Positions 7,400-15,181 of a stretch of 20,380 nucleotides of DNA are shown one piece after another; position 1 is the stretch's first letter; the number at the start of each line of letters is the position of its first letter. The notes under the pieces are model-generated. The model made no database searches. It had not been told where the DNA came from and saw only the letters and a program-made list of their open reading frames with translations. This DNA is from CAYSZB01 sp964435475 (GTDB lineage Bacteria > Chloroflexota > Anaerolineae > Anaerolineales > Anaerolineaceae), in the NCBI GenBank assembly GCA_964435475.1, contig CAYSZB010000042.1, forward strand, positions 1-20,380, given 5' to 3'. A program made the position numbers and the translations under genes.

Positions 7400-8251
7400 A
7401 TGAGATCAGAGATCAAAGACATCCGTCCCTCGCCCATTGCCGGTGCCTGGTACCCCGGCAACCCGCAGAAACTGCGCACATCGGTCGAAGGCTACCTGGA
7501 TGAGGCGGACACGCCAACCCTGCAGGGTGAGGTGGTTGGCCTGGTCGTGCCGCATGCCGGGCACGTCTACTCCGGACCGGTGGCAGCCTGTGCCTTCAAT
7601 GCGGTCCGCGGCAGGTCCTATGACAGCGTCTTGATCGTTTCACCCAGCCACCAGTATTACCGCGAACCCATCCTGACCAGTGCCCACCAGGCCTATGCCA
7701 CGCCACTGGGCACTGTCGAAATTGACCGCCAGGCTGTGAATGCCATCGACCGCCACCTCATGGCCAACCTGGGCTTTGGCCTGACCCCGGTGGCATATGA
7801 CGAGGAGCACTCGCTGGAGATCGAGCTGCCTTTCCTGCAGGTTGCATTGGAAACATCCTTCACACTCATTCCCATCATGCTGCGCGACCAGTCGCCAAAA
7901 ACTGCCCGCGCCCTGGCGGAGGCCATCGCCGTGCTGGTCAAGGGTCAAAACACCCTGCTGGTGGCGTCCAGCGACCTCTCGCATTTTCACCATGAAACCC
8001 AGGCCAACAAACTCGACCAGGCCATCCTCGACCAGGTTGCCGCATTGGACCCCGACGGGCTTTACCGGGTCATGGCAGCCGGAGAGGGCGAAGCCTGCGG
8101 CCTGGGACCTATCGCCACGCTGCTGTGGGCGGCAAAAGCACTCGGTGCGGAGCATGCCGCAGTCATCCGGCATGCCACCTCAGCCTCGGTCACCGGTGAC
8201 CGCAGCTCCGTGGTTGGCTACGGCGCAGCGGTCATCACCCGCAGCGCCTGA
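7400..8251 (+). CDS. amrB: AmmeMemoRadiSam system protein B (MEMO1 family)
   Basis: This 283-residue protein is a MEMO-family member over its full length. It has the opening RPSPIAGAWYPG (9-20) and His52 in PHAGHVYSG. His84 is in SPSHQYY, followed by DEEHSLEIELPFLQ (134-147) with His137. SSDLSHF (190-196) and Cys233 in EACG come next, and the end is DRSSVVGYGA. The His/His/Cys set matches the metal-binding pocket of human MEMO. In prokaryotes the family is often encoded with a radical SAM protein (AmrS) and an AMMECR1 protein (AmrA); neither is here. The biochemical role is unsettled. The downstream lipoprotein starts 25 bp after the stop, so the two are likely co-transcribed. Confidence 0.92.
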   Translation: MRSEIKDIRPSPIAGAWYPGNPQKLRTSVEGYLDEADTPTLQGEVVGLVVPHAGHVYSGPVAACAFNAVRGRSYDSVLIVSPSHQYYREPILTSAHQAYATPLGTVEIDRQAVNAIDRHLMANLGFGLTPVAYDEEHSLEIELPFLQVALETSFTLIPIMLRDQSPKTARALAEAIAVLVKGQNTLLVASSDLSHFHHETQANKLDQAILDQVAALDPDGLYRVMAAGEGEACGLGPIATLLWAAKALGAEHAAVIRHATSASVTGDRSSVVGYGAAVITRSA

Positions 8252-8276
8252 GATTGCATTCAAACAGGCCAGGGAA

Positions 8277-9257
8277 ATGAGCAACAAGATTACCACCATC
8301 ACCAAAACGATCCTCCTCCTGCTGGGCTGCCTTGCGCTGCTCCTGAGCGGCTGCCAGGCAAAAGAGTTCGTCGGGCGCCCGACATCCATCCCGACCCACA
8401 CGCCCACCCAGACCCTCACCCCGACGGTAACGCTCACCCCGACCCTCGTGCCCACCATCACCCCGACCCCCACACGCACCCCCACCCAGACCCTGACTCC
8501 CTACCCCAGTCTGACCCCCACGCCAACCGCCACGCAGGTCACCCCCAGGCCGGCGGAACTTTTCCGCTATTTGGATGCGGATGGCAGGGTGATCGACTGG
8601 TCGTATGCCTACGTCACGGGCATCGGCTTTGGCGAAGACGAACAGGTCAACCAGCTTTCTGCCATGCTGGCATTCCGGCTGATGGACCGCGCTGTCTACC
8701 GCCATTCACTGCGCTTCAACTCGCAGGATGTGACCCTCTACTTTTTGAACGTGGTGCACGACTTCAATGGCACACCCATCCCCCTGGCGCTGGTCATTGG
8801 CGGCACCTTTGGCCGGGATATGCCGCTCGAACTGATCCCGGCGGATGGCTCGGCTTACCTGCAATTGCTGCAACTGGATGCCACTGACCGCCTGGACCCC
8901 TACCTGGTGCACCGCCAGGCCAACCTGCCTTTTGAGCGACGCAGCCTGGTGTTGGACGAGATGCTGCTGACCACCTTTGAAAAATTGCTGCCCACCCTGC
9001 CGGATGAACTGATCATCCTCGCTGAACACCCCATCCTATTCCCGCGCAACGACTGGCCACAGGCCAAGCTGGACATGACGCGCATCAGCGCCTATACCGC
9101 CCGCTACTACCCCTTGTTCGAGCTGGATGCCTATGACCGCATCGTCGAGCAGAGCGCCTTTGCCTATGCCCTGCGCGATTACCTGCTCAAGCGCACTGAC
9201 CTGGCGCCGGGCATCTACTTCTACCCCAGCCAGGTGCTCGTCCTGGTTACGCCATGA
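8277..9257 (+). CDS. Lipoprotein with Thr/Pro-rich linker, unknown C-terminal domain
   Basis: From the ATG at 8277 the protein has 326 residues. The signal peptide (about 9-25) ends in the lipobox LLSGC, with Cys26 predicted to be lipidated. Residues about 37-90 are a low-complexity Thr-Pro linker (TPTQTLTPTVTLTP and similar), a tether common in surface lipoproteins of Chloroflexota. The rest (about 91-326) is a folded domain I do not recognise, with VVHDFNGTPIPLALVIGG and ELIILAEHPILFPRND as distinctive stretches. A longer open frame extends upstream to 7797, but that part overlaps amrB and is not supported. The ribosome site is weak (AGGG). Confidence 0.8.
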   Translation: MSNKITTITKTILLLLGCLALLLSGCQAKEFVGRPTSIPTHTPTQTLTPTVTLTPTLVPTITPTPTRTPTQTLTPYPSLTPTPTATQVTPRPAELFRYLDADGRVIDWSYAYVTGIGFGEDEQVNQLSAMLAFRLMDRAVYRHSLRFNSQDVTLYFLNVVHDFNGTPIPLALVIGGTFGRDMPLELIPADGSAYLQLLQLDATDRLDPYLVHRQANLPFERRSLVLDEMLLTTFEKLLPTLPDELIILAEHPILFPRNDWPQAKLDMTRISAYTARYYPLFELDAYDRIVEQSAFAYALRDYLLKRTDLAPGIYFYPSQVLVLVTP

Positions 9258-9308
9258 GCTTGCCATCCCGGCGCTGCGAACTGGGCGGCAGTCGATCCTG
9301 AACGAGGG

Positions 9309-9314
9309 TAAAAT
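9309..9314 (+). promoter_or_regulatory. Likely -10 element for a leaderless priA transcript
   Basis: TAAAAT ends 6 bp before the ATG at 9321. GAGGG lies too far upstream to act as a ribosome site. Confidence 0.42.
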
Positions 9315-9320
9315 TCAAGC

Positions 9321-11840
9321 ATGCCGCAATATATTGCCGTAAGCGTCAACCTGGCGAACATAGACCAGGTCTTCCATTACCACATCCCTGCCGAATTGGA
9401 GGGCAGCATCCAGCCCGGGTCGCTGGTGGTGGTGCCGTTCGGGCGCCAGGTGGTGCAGGGCGTGGTGCTGGGCTTCCTGGACGAGCCGGAGGTGCCCCAG
9501 ACACTGCCGGTGATGAGCATTTTGGACGAGCAGCCTGTGCTGACAGCGCTGCAGATCGCGCTGGCTAAATGGATGGCCGATGCCACCCTGGCACCGCTCA
9601 GCGCCTGCGTGGGGCAGATGATCCCCCCGGGGCTCTCGCGGCAGGCCGACATCCTGGTCAGCCCGGCGCAGGTGCCCGAACAGGCGCTGGCTGAACTGCC
9701 CGAACTGCAGCGCAGCATCCTGACCCTGCTCAAAAAGCGCGGTGCACTGCGCGGCGCCCAGTTGGAGGCAGCTTTCAAACATGTCAGCTGGCGCCCCAGC
9801 CTTCTGTCGCTGAAGAACCGCGGCTTCGTGCACACCACCAGTGTGCTGCCCGCCCCGCGGGTCAGCCCAAAAACCGTGCGCAGTGCCCAGCTGGCGGTTC
9901 CCACTGAAGAAGTGGGGCGCCTGGCAGCAGAAAGCGACCTTGCCAGCGCGGCTGCCCAGAGGCGGCTGGCGGTTTTGCAACTCCTGGCATCTGAACCCCT
10001 GCCGGTGGCCTTTTCGTGGATCTATGCCCAGGCGGGCGCCAATTATGCTGACCTCAAGAAACTGGTCGAGCAGGAACTGATCCTTTTTAATGAAACAGAA
10101 GTGTGGCGCGACCCGCTGGAGGAGATTCGCCTGGAGCCTGACCAGCCGCCCGTACTGACCCCCGACCAGCAGGCAGCCTGGGAGCACATCCGGCAGGTCA
10201 TGCAGGGGGCGGCGCAGGGTTTGACCCAAAAGCCGATCCTGCTGCATGGCGTGACCGGCTCGGGCAAGACTGAGATCTACATGCGGGCGGTAGCCGAAAC
10301 GCTCAAAGCCGGGCGCCAGGCGCTGGTTTTGGTGCCCGAGATCGCCCTGACCCCCCAGGCGGTGCGCCGTTTCATGGCACGCTTCCCCAACCGCGTGGGC
10401 ATCTACCACTCCAAACTTTCGGCTGGCGAACGCTACGACACCTGGCGGCGGGCACGCAAGGGTGACCTGGGCGTGGTGATCGGCGCACGCAGTGCCCTGT
10501 TCATGCCGCTGCCGGATATCGGGCTGGTGGTTCTTGACGAGTGCGACCAGGATTCGTATGACCAGTCTGACCAGTTGCCTTTTTACCACGGGGTGCAGGT
10601 GGCCGAAGCACTTGCCCGCCTGGCGGGGGGCACGCTGATCCTCGGCTCGGCGACGCCGCGCATTGAGCAGTTTTACAAGGCCTCCAGCGGCGAATGGGAT
10701 CTGCAAACACTGCCGCGGCGCGTATTGGCACACAAGGACGCCATCCAGGAGCAAGCCAGGCAGCTCAAAGTGGAGATCCCACTGGATGCGGACGAGGACG
10801 GGCTGCTCAGCCTGCCGCTGCCAAAGGTCTCGGTCGTTGACATGCGCCAGGAGCTGTATGCCGGCAACCGCAGCGTCTTCAGCCGTGCCCTGCAGGAGGC
10901 ACTGCGCAGCACGCTGGAACGCAACCAGCAGGCGATCCTTTTTCTCAACCGCAAGGGCAGCGCAACGTATGTTTTCTGTCGTGAATGCGGCGAGGCGATC
11001 AGGTGCCCGCGCGATGACCGCCCGCTGATCTACCATGCCTCGCGCAAGGAGCTTTTGTGCCATACCTGCGGCTATTCCCGCCAGGTGCCAAAGGAATGCC
11101 CGCACTGCCACAGCACGCAGGTGCGCCAGCTGGGCACCGGCACCGAAAAACTGGTCGAGCTGGTGCAGGAGATGCTGCCGGCGGCGCGTATTTTGCGCTG
11201 GGATGCTGATACCACCGCCCAGAAAGGTGCCCACGACCTGATCCTTTCGCATTTCAGCGCCCACCGTGCCGACATCCTGGTGGGCACACAGATGCTTGCC
11301 AAGGGGCTGGACCTGCCCCTGGTGACGCTGGTGGGGGTCATTTTGGCCGAGGTGGGTCTGAACCTGCCAGACTATCGAGCCGCTGAACGCACTTTCCAGG
11401 TGCTGACGCAGGTGGCGGGCCGGGCCGGGCGCAGCCCGCTGGGCGGGCAGGTGATCATGCAGACCTATACTCCCGACAATTACGTCATCCAGGCCGCTGC
11501 TGCGCAGGATCATGCCGCCTTTTATGAAAAAGAACTGCAGGCACGGCGCGAACTGGGCTACCCGCCTTTTATGAGACTGGCCCGCCTGGAGTACCGCCAC
11601 AGCGACAATGCCCTGGCACGGGCGGCTGCGTTTTATATGGCGGAGAACCTGCGGGAGTGGATCAGGAAGGCTGGCGTGCGACAGGCAAGCCTGGTGGGTC
11701 CGGTGCCCTGTTTTTACACCCGCCTGGAGGGTAAATACCGCTGGCAGATCGTGCTGCGCGCCCCCGACCCGGGGAAGGTGCTGCACGGCAGACCGCTGAG
11801 GGACTGGCTGGTTGAGCTTGACCCGCCAGATTTGCTGTGA
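9321..11840 (+). CDS. priA: Primosomal protein N' (PriA) with variant helicase and zinc motifs
   Basis: This 839-residue protein is PriA, which reloads the replisome at stalled forks. The N-terminal 3'-end-binding domain is recognisable (DQVFHYHIP, VVVPFGRQVVQGVV). Walker A is GVTGSGKTE at 310-318. Walker B reads DECD at 406-409 where DEEH is usual. The zinc region shows Cys553, Cys556, Cys562, Cys580, Cys583, Cys593 and Cys596, but position 565 is Asp (CPRD) where the fourth Cys of CPxC is expected. Late helicase motifs are intact: GTQMLAKGLDLP, LNLPDYRAAERTFQVLTQVAGRAGR. Length is somewhat over that of the E. coli protein. ATPase or helicase action may be altered. A large antisense open frame covers the gene and is a composition shadow. 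Confidence 0.93.
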   Translation: MPQYIAVSVNLANIDQVFHYHIPAELEGSIQPGSLVVVPFGRQVVQGVVLGFLDEPEVPQTLPVMSILDEQPVLTALQIALAKWMADATLAPLSACVGQMIPPGLSRQADILVSPAQVPEQALAELPELQRSILTLLKKRGALRGAQLEAAFKHVSWRPSLLSLKNRGFVHTTSVLPAPRVSPKTVRSAQLAVPTEEVGRLAAESDLASAAAQRRLAVLQLLASEPLPVAFSWIYAQAGANYADLKKLVEQELILFNETEVWRDPLEEIRLEPDQPPVLTPDQQAAWEHIRQVMQGAAQGLTQKPILLHGVTGSGKTEIYMRAVAETLKAGRQALVLVPEIALTPQAVRRFMARFPNRVGIYHSKLSAGERYDTWRRARKGDLGVVIGARSALFMPLPDIGLVVLDECDQDSYDQSDQLPFYHGVQVAEALARLAGGTLILGSATPRIEQFYKASSGEWDLQTLPRRVLAHKDAIQEQARQLKVEIPLDADEDGLLSLPLPKVSVVDMRQELYAGNRSVFSRALQEALRSTLERNQQAILFLNRKGSATYVFCRECGEAIRCPRDDRPLIYHASRKELLCHTCGYSRQVPKECPHCHSTQVRQLGTGTEKLVELVQEMLPAARILRWDADTTAQKGAHDLILSHFSAHRADILVGTQMLAKGLDLPLVTLVGVILAEVGLNLPDYRAAERTFQVLTQVAGRAGRSPLGGQVIMQTYTPDNYVIQAAAAQDHAAFYEKELQARRELGYPPFMRLARLEYRHSDNALARAAAFYMAENLREWIRKAGVRQASLVGPVPCFYTRLEGKYRWQIVLRAPDPGKVLHGRPLRDWLVELDPPDLL

Positions 11841-11899
11841 GGAAAGGGAAAAAATGCCAGCCTGTTGCTTGAAGCAGGTTTGAATTTGTGAATTTGTCA
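11841..11899 (+). other. Short gap between priA and RAYT
   Basis: A weak stem of CCTGTT and AGCAGG (one G-U pair, 6-nt loop) is followed by TTTGAATTT. It may be a poor terminator for priA; no stronger one is seen. Confidence 0.25.
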
Positions 11900-12430
11900 A
11901 TGTTAGACGCCAGACACCGCAAAACACTTCGCCTGCCCGGGTATGATTATGGCCAAAATGGGGCTTATTTCATCACCATTGTCACCCAGGGGCGAAAATA
12001 CCTCTTCGGCGAGGTTGTTGATGGGGAGATGATATTGAATGATATTGGCAAAATGGTTGAAGAAACCTGGTTGAAGATACCCGATCATTTTGATGGAGTT
12101 ATTACAGACACATTTGTCATCATGCCAAACCATGTGCATGGAATCATTGAGATTGAACGGGATGATGAAAGGTCAGGCGTAGTGGCGACGCATGCGTCGC
12201 CACTACCTCTGCATTTCAACGGACCTGTTCCAGGCTCAATAGGTGCAATTGTTGGTTCGTTCAAGTCTGCGGTGACAAAAAGGTTTCATGAAATGGCCAA
12301 AACTCCAGAAATTCCTCTCTGGCAGCGCAATTACCATGAGCATATCATCCGCGACGAAAGCGACCATCGCTCGATCTATGACTACATTATCACCAACCCT
12401 TTGAACTGGGAAAAGGATACTGAGAGGTAA
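11900..12430 (+). CDS. REP-associated tyrosine transposase (RAYT, Y1/HUH family)
   Basis: The protein has 176 residues from the ATG; an in-frame GTG at 11888 would give 180. It opens with the RAYT signature LRLPGYDYGQNGAYFITIVTQ-like stretch (residues 10-30). The HUH metal site is His78-Val-His80 in MPNHVHGI. The catalytic tyrosine is likely Tyr145 in WQRNYHEHIIRDE, and the end DYIITNPLNW is typical. These IS200/IS605-related single-strand nucleases process REP palindromes and are usually single-copy, domesticated genes. All key residues are intact. A 28-bp perfect palindrome lies in frame inside it (12179-12206, residues about 94-102). GC content is lower than in its neighbours, fitting acquisition by transfer. 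Confidence 0.92.
   Translation: MLDARHRKTLRLPGYDYGQNGAYFITIVTQGRKYLFGEVVDGEMILNDIGKMVEETWLKIPDHFDGVITDTFVIMPNHVHGIIEIERDDERSGVVATHASPLPLHFNGPVPGSIGAIVGSFKSAVTKRFHEMAKTPEIPLWQRNYHEHIIRDESDHRSIYDYIITNPLNWEKDTER
12179..12206. repeat. 28-bp perfect palindrome inside the RAYT gene (REP-like)
   Basis: Each arm is 14 bp, with the centre between 12192 and 12193; the core is GGCGACGCATGCGTCGCC. It keeps the reading frame and codes for VVATHASPL. The core differs from that at 17807-17828 by one compensating base-pair change, so they belong to one palindrome family. Confidence 0.85.
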
Positions 12431-12955
12431 TTTTTAATCACGATCAGTTGTGCCTTCTTGTGTTGGGTTTCGGGCACGTAAGGTAAGGCATTTGGGGAGT
12501 GGCAAAGCTATGACTTCATGTTTATCGCCCTCTACCCAACCTACCCGAACTGGGCAAGGTGCGAAAGATCGCAAAGATCGCAACTTCGCTGCACATGTAC
12601 TCTTCTTGCGAAGTTAGTTTGGACCATATGAGTGGGTAAGTCCCGCCCTCAATCCAACCTACCCCACCAGGCCCGGGTTTGGGAGTAAAATTATTCAGGC
12701 ACCGTGTGTAAAGACAAGCAATTTTGACCAGGTCCTTTTTATTCAACCTGTCCGTCCATTTTAGTTGGGTCCAAAAATATCCTTTCCAAGGACAGGTCCT
12801 TTAATTGGATGACCAAAATGACACTTTATGCAAAAGTTGGTCTTGAAGTTAAGTAGGTTCCACCGTACCTGTCACCCTTGTGGTGTGTAAATGGTGGCAT
12901 AAATTAGCATACGTGATATTTCCTGAATCATCATGACCTTTAAAAGGAGCAGACC
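12431..12955. other. Non-coding repeat-rich interval after the RAYT
   Basis: No gene is supported here. It holds one full terminal-inverted-repeat element (12461-12543), a partial second right end (12645-12661, GCCCTCAATCCAACCTA) 114 bp after the first, and two CAGGTCCTTT repeats near 12731 and 12794. The base composition is AT-richer than in the flanking genes. The last 15 bp carry the AAAAGGAGC ribosome site of the next gene. Confidence 0.6.
12461..12543 (+). repeat. Dispersed 83-bp terminal-inverted-repeat element, copy D
   Basis: It begins TGTTGGGTTTCGGGCACGTA and ends GCCCTCTACCCAACCTA. The ends form an imperfect inverted repeat. The interior differs from the tandem copies at 1411-1740 while the overall length is kept. 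Confidence 0.75.
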
Positions 12956-13597
12956 ATGAAAACCATCTTAATCCTCAGCCTTGTGGTAATGACCACTTGT
13001 TGTTTATCAGGCTCATTCCTGGGTACCTCTTTTCCCGAAGTCTTTGGCACAAAGGCAGCCGCGACAGAAACGGGGGATGATTTGGCACCTGGTTTTAATA
13101 TCGAACCGGGAGGCGATGTTCTTCCCCCGGTTACATCCAGTACCACCACGCCCACCCAGGCACCCACCGAGATAAGTTTTGAAAATTACACCCCCGAACC
13201 CATCCCGACCGAGCGATGGGGCGAGATCTTTACCACAATTAACAAGAATAGCGTGAGTAATGGCGCCATTTCACCTGAATTCACACTGCCTTTGCAGGGG
13301 CCGGCGTTTTGCAGGGCGACCAAGATCCTGACCTATCACTGGAATAATGGGAATGGGGTAACACCGGGAATGATTGCATTACAGGGCAGCGATGGTTCGT
13401 TTTATGGACCGTACCAGGCGAGCGGGGAGGACGGGATGGGCGGCGTAAAGAATGCCAACTGGGTGGTTTATGTCGACATCGTGCTTATGCAGCAGGTTAC
13501 CTACACGGTGATCGATTCAGATCCTGCCACCTGGGCGCAGAACAGCGGGACCGGAGGGGCGGGCATGGCGATCGTATGGGGAGCGTGCAGCCAGTAG
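12956..13597 (+). CDS. Secreted protein with C-terminal beta-rich module
   Basis: This 213-residue protein has an N-terminal export signal (about 3-19). No clean lipobox is visible, though MTTC leaves lipidation possible. A Thr/Pro/Gly-rich linker (about 35-85) follows. From about 100 to the end is a compact module: ILTYHWNNGNG, GSDGSFYGPYQA, and VTYTVIDSDPATWAQNSGTG (about 171-190). From memory, the TYTVIDSDPATW(A/S)QN signature recurs at the ends of secreted proteins in several phyla, but I know no assigned function. Cys119 and Cys211 could form a disulfide linking the ends of the module. AAAAGGAGC (12943-12950) precedes the ATG. The gene is convergent with the flavodiiron gene. Confidence 0.75.
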   Translation: MKTILILSLVVMTTCCLSGSFLGTSFPEVFGTKAAATETGDDLAPGFNIEPGGDVLPPVTSSTTTPTQAPTEISFENYTPEPIPTERWGEIFTTINKNSVSNGAISPEFTLPLQGPAFCRATKILTYHWNNGNGVTPGMIALQGSDGSFYGPYQASGEDGMGGVKNANWVVYVDIVLMQQVTYTVIDSDPATWAQNSGTGGAGMAIVWGACSQ

Positions 13598-13635
13598 TGA
13601 CCCTGTCAGTAGATCGTCAGCTCAAACCTTAAAAC

Positions 13636-13663
13636 ACGAACACCAGCCACGGCTGGTGTTCGT
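13636..13663. terminator. Bidirectional hairpin terminator
   Basis: Arms of 13 bp (13636-13648 and 13651-13663; ACGAACACCAGCC and its complement) meet almost head to head. It lies between two convergent genes. On the minus strand the stem is followed by GTTTTAAGG, so it suits the flavodiiron gene best; on the plus strand the T-run is poor. Confidence 0.75.
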
Positions 13664-13681
13664 TCATGACAATAAAACAGC

Positions 13682-14869
13682 TTAGAGCCTGCCGATTTCT
13701 TCGCCATACTGTACGCAGGCTTTGATGGCATCGACATCCGGGTTCCACAGGCATTTCAACCCAGGGTTGACGATCTCGAAGCCGCCTTTTTCCAACCTTT
13801 CGCGGATCACTTCGATCGCCTCGCCGCTCCAGCCGTAAGCACCGAAGGAAGCCGCCTTCTTGTTCTTGAAGCGCATGCCTTCGATCATCTCGAGGATGCC
13901 GGCGGTGGCAAAGGACACACCTTTACCGATGGTGGGTGAGCCGACCAGGATCAGGCGCGACTTGAAGACCTGGGTGATGACGTCGTTCTTGTCGGTCTTG
14001 GCGATGTTGAAGACTTTCAGGGTAACCGAGGGGTTGGCCTTGCGGATGCCGAGGGCGATGTTTTCGGCCATCACGCGCGTGCCATCCCACATGGAATCAT
14101 AAAGGATGGTGATCTGGTCTTCCTGGTAATCCTGGGCCCAGGCCATGTACTTCTGCACGATCTGCAGCGGGTCCTTGCGCCAGATGACGCCATGACTGGG
14201 AGCGATGATGTCGATGGGTACGTTCAGCCCGACCACTTCGTTGATCTTCTTTTCGACCAGGGCGCTGAAGGGGGTCAGGATGTTGGCGTAGTATTTGATG
14301 CTTTCTTCGTGGAGCTCTTCCTGGTCGACCAGATCGTTAAAGAGCAGGTCGTTGGCGTAGTGCTGGCCGAAGGCATCATTACTGAAGAGGATGTTGTCGC
14401 CGGTCAGGTAGGTGGCCATGCTGTCGGGCCAGTGCAGCATGCGCATTTCAACAAAGACGAGGGACTTGCCGTTGCCGATATCGATCGAGTCGCCGGTCTT
14501 GACGGGCACCAGGTTCCAATCCTGGTGGTGCAGGCCTTTGATCGACTTCAAGCCGTTGTTTGAGCAGTACACCGGCACATTGGGTATGTGCTGCATAAGT
14601 TCATCCAGGGCACCGCTGTGGTCGATCTCGGCATGGTTGGTGATGACCAGGTCGATCTTGTCCAGGTCGATCTCGCTTTGCAGGTTGGCGACAAATTCCT
14701 TGGCGAAGGGCTTCCACACAGTGTCGATCAGGACGTTCTTGCCCTCGCGGATGAGGTAGGCGTTGTAGGAGGAACCGCGGTTGGTCGAGTATTCATCTCC
14801 ATGGAAGCGGGTCAGTTCCCAGTCGATCTTGCCGACCCAGTCCACGTTGTTTTTAATGTTTTTTTTCAT
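13682..14869 (-). CDS. Flavodiiron protein (A-type flavoprotein)
   Basis: This 395-residue protein reduces O2 to water or NO to N2O in anaerobes. The N-terminal metallo-beta-lactamase-like domain carries a full di-iron set: His79, Glu81, Asp83 and His84 in NHAEIDHSG, His146 in MLHWPDS, Asp165 in SNDAFGQH and His226 in APSHGVIW. The C-terminal flavodoxin domain (about 252-395) holds the FMN loop ILYDSMWDGTRVMA and later GSPTIGKG and AYGWSGEA. It needs a rubredoxin or similar electron donor, which is not in the window. AGAGG lies 9 bp before the ATG. Length and motifs are normal and the gene looks intact. It stands alone, convergent to the secreted-protein gene across a terminator. Confidence 0.95.
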   Translation of the reverse strand: MKKNIKNNVDWVGKIDWELTRFHGDEYSTNRGSSYNAYLIREGKNVLIDTVWKPFAKEFVANLQSEIDLDKIDLVITNHAEIDHSGALDELMQHIPNVPVYCSNNGLKSIKGLHHQDWNLVPVKTGDSIDIGNGKSLVFVEMRMLHWPDSMATYLTGDNILFSNDAFGQHYANDLLFNDLVDQEELHEESIKYYANILTPFSALVEKKINEVVGLNVPIDIIAPSHGVIWRKDPLQIVQKYMAWAQDYQEDQITILYDSMWDGTRVMAENIALGIRKANPSVTLKVFNIAKTDKNDVITQVFKSRLILVGSPTIGKGVSFATAGILEMIEGMRFKNKKAASFGAYGWSGEAIEVIRERLEKGGFEIVNPGLKCLWNPDVDAIKACVQYGEEIGRL

Positions 14870-15181
14870 AGGTACAATCCTCTTTTTGTTTTATGGGAAG
14901 CACAGGGCTCCCGTTATATTTCTTCCTTTGCATATTTTACCGCACGGCAGGATTGGCGTGGGGGATTGTAGAATGGAAGAAAGGGGGGATAAGGAAGGTG
15001 AACGCCCGGGTTCGATGGAACGACTGCAGGTTTGAAAGGCTGGTCACAGCGAATTGTTGGGGCGAAGCATCCCCACAGGGAAAAATTGGCGGAACAGGTT
15101 GTCTGTTTTGGGATGCTTCGCCCTTACGCATGATGCAAGAGGTGGGATGGGCGCTCACATGCAATCAGCCAAACACATTGC
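14870..15181. other. Non-coding interval with a REP-like stem-loop
   Basis: No gene is supported. It carries the upstream region of the flavodiiron gene, including a possible minus-strand TAAAAT near 14938, and the inverted repeat at 15060-15123. Confidence 0.5.
15060..15123. repeat. REP-like inverted repeat, 14-bp arms
   Basis: GGGCGAAGCATCCC (15060-15073) and GGGATGCTTCGCCC (15110-15123) are exact reverse complements, separated by 36 nt. The GGGCGA...TCGCCC ends match the palindromes in the RAYT gene and at 17807-17828. Confidence 0.8.

Noticed and set aside
8380..8545. Thr-Pro-rich DNA as a tandem repeat or CRISPR-like array
   Set aside because: The period is irregular and it encodes a normal lipoprotein linker; no direct repeats with spacers are present.
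9315..11927. Very long minus-strand open frame opposite priA
   Set aside because: It lies fully antisense to a clear PriA, has low-complexity Gln/His/Arg-rich content and no recognisable domain; it is a shadow of high-GC codon use.
12522..12746. Minus-strand small open frame in the repeat interval
   Set aside because: It crosses two dispersed-repeat ends, has no ribosome site and no recognisable protein features.
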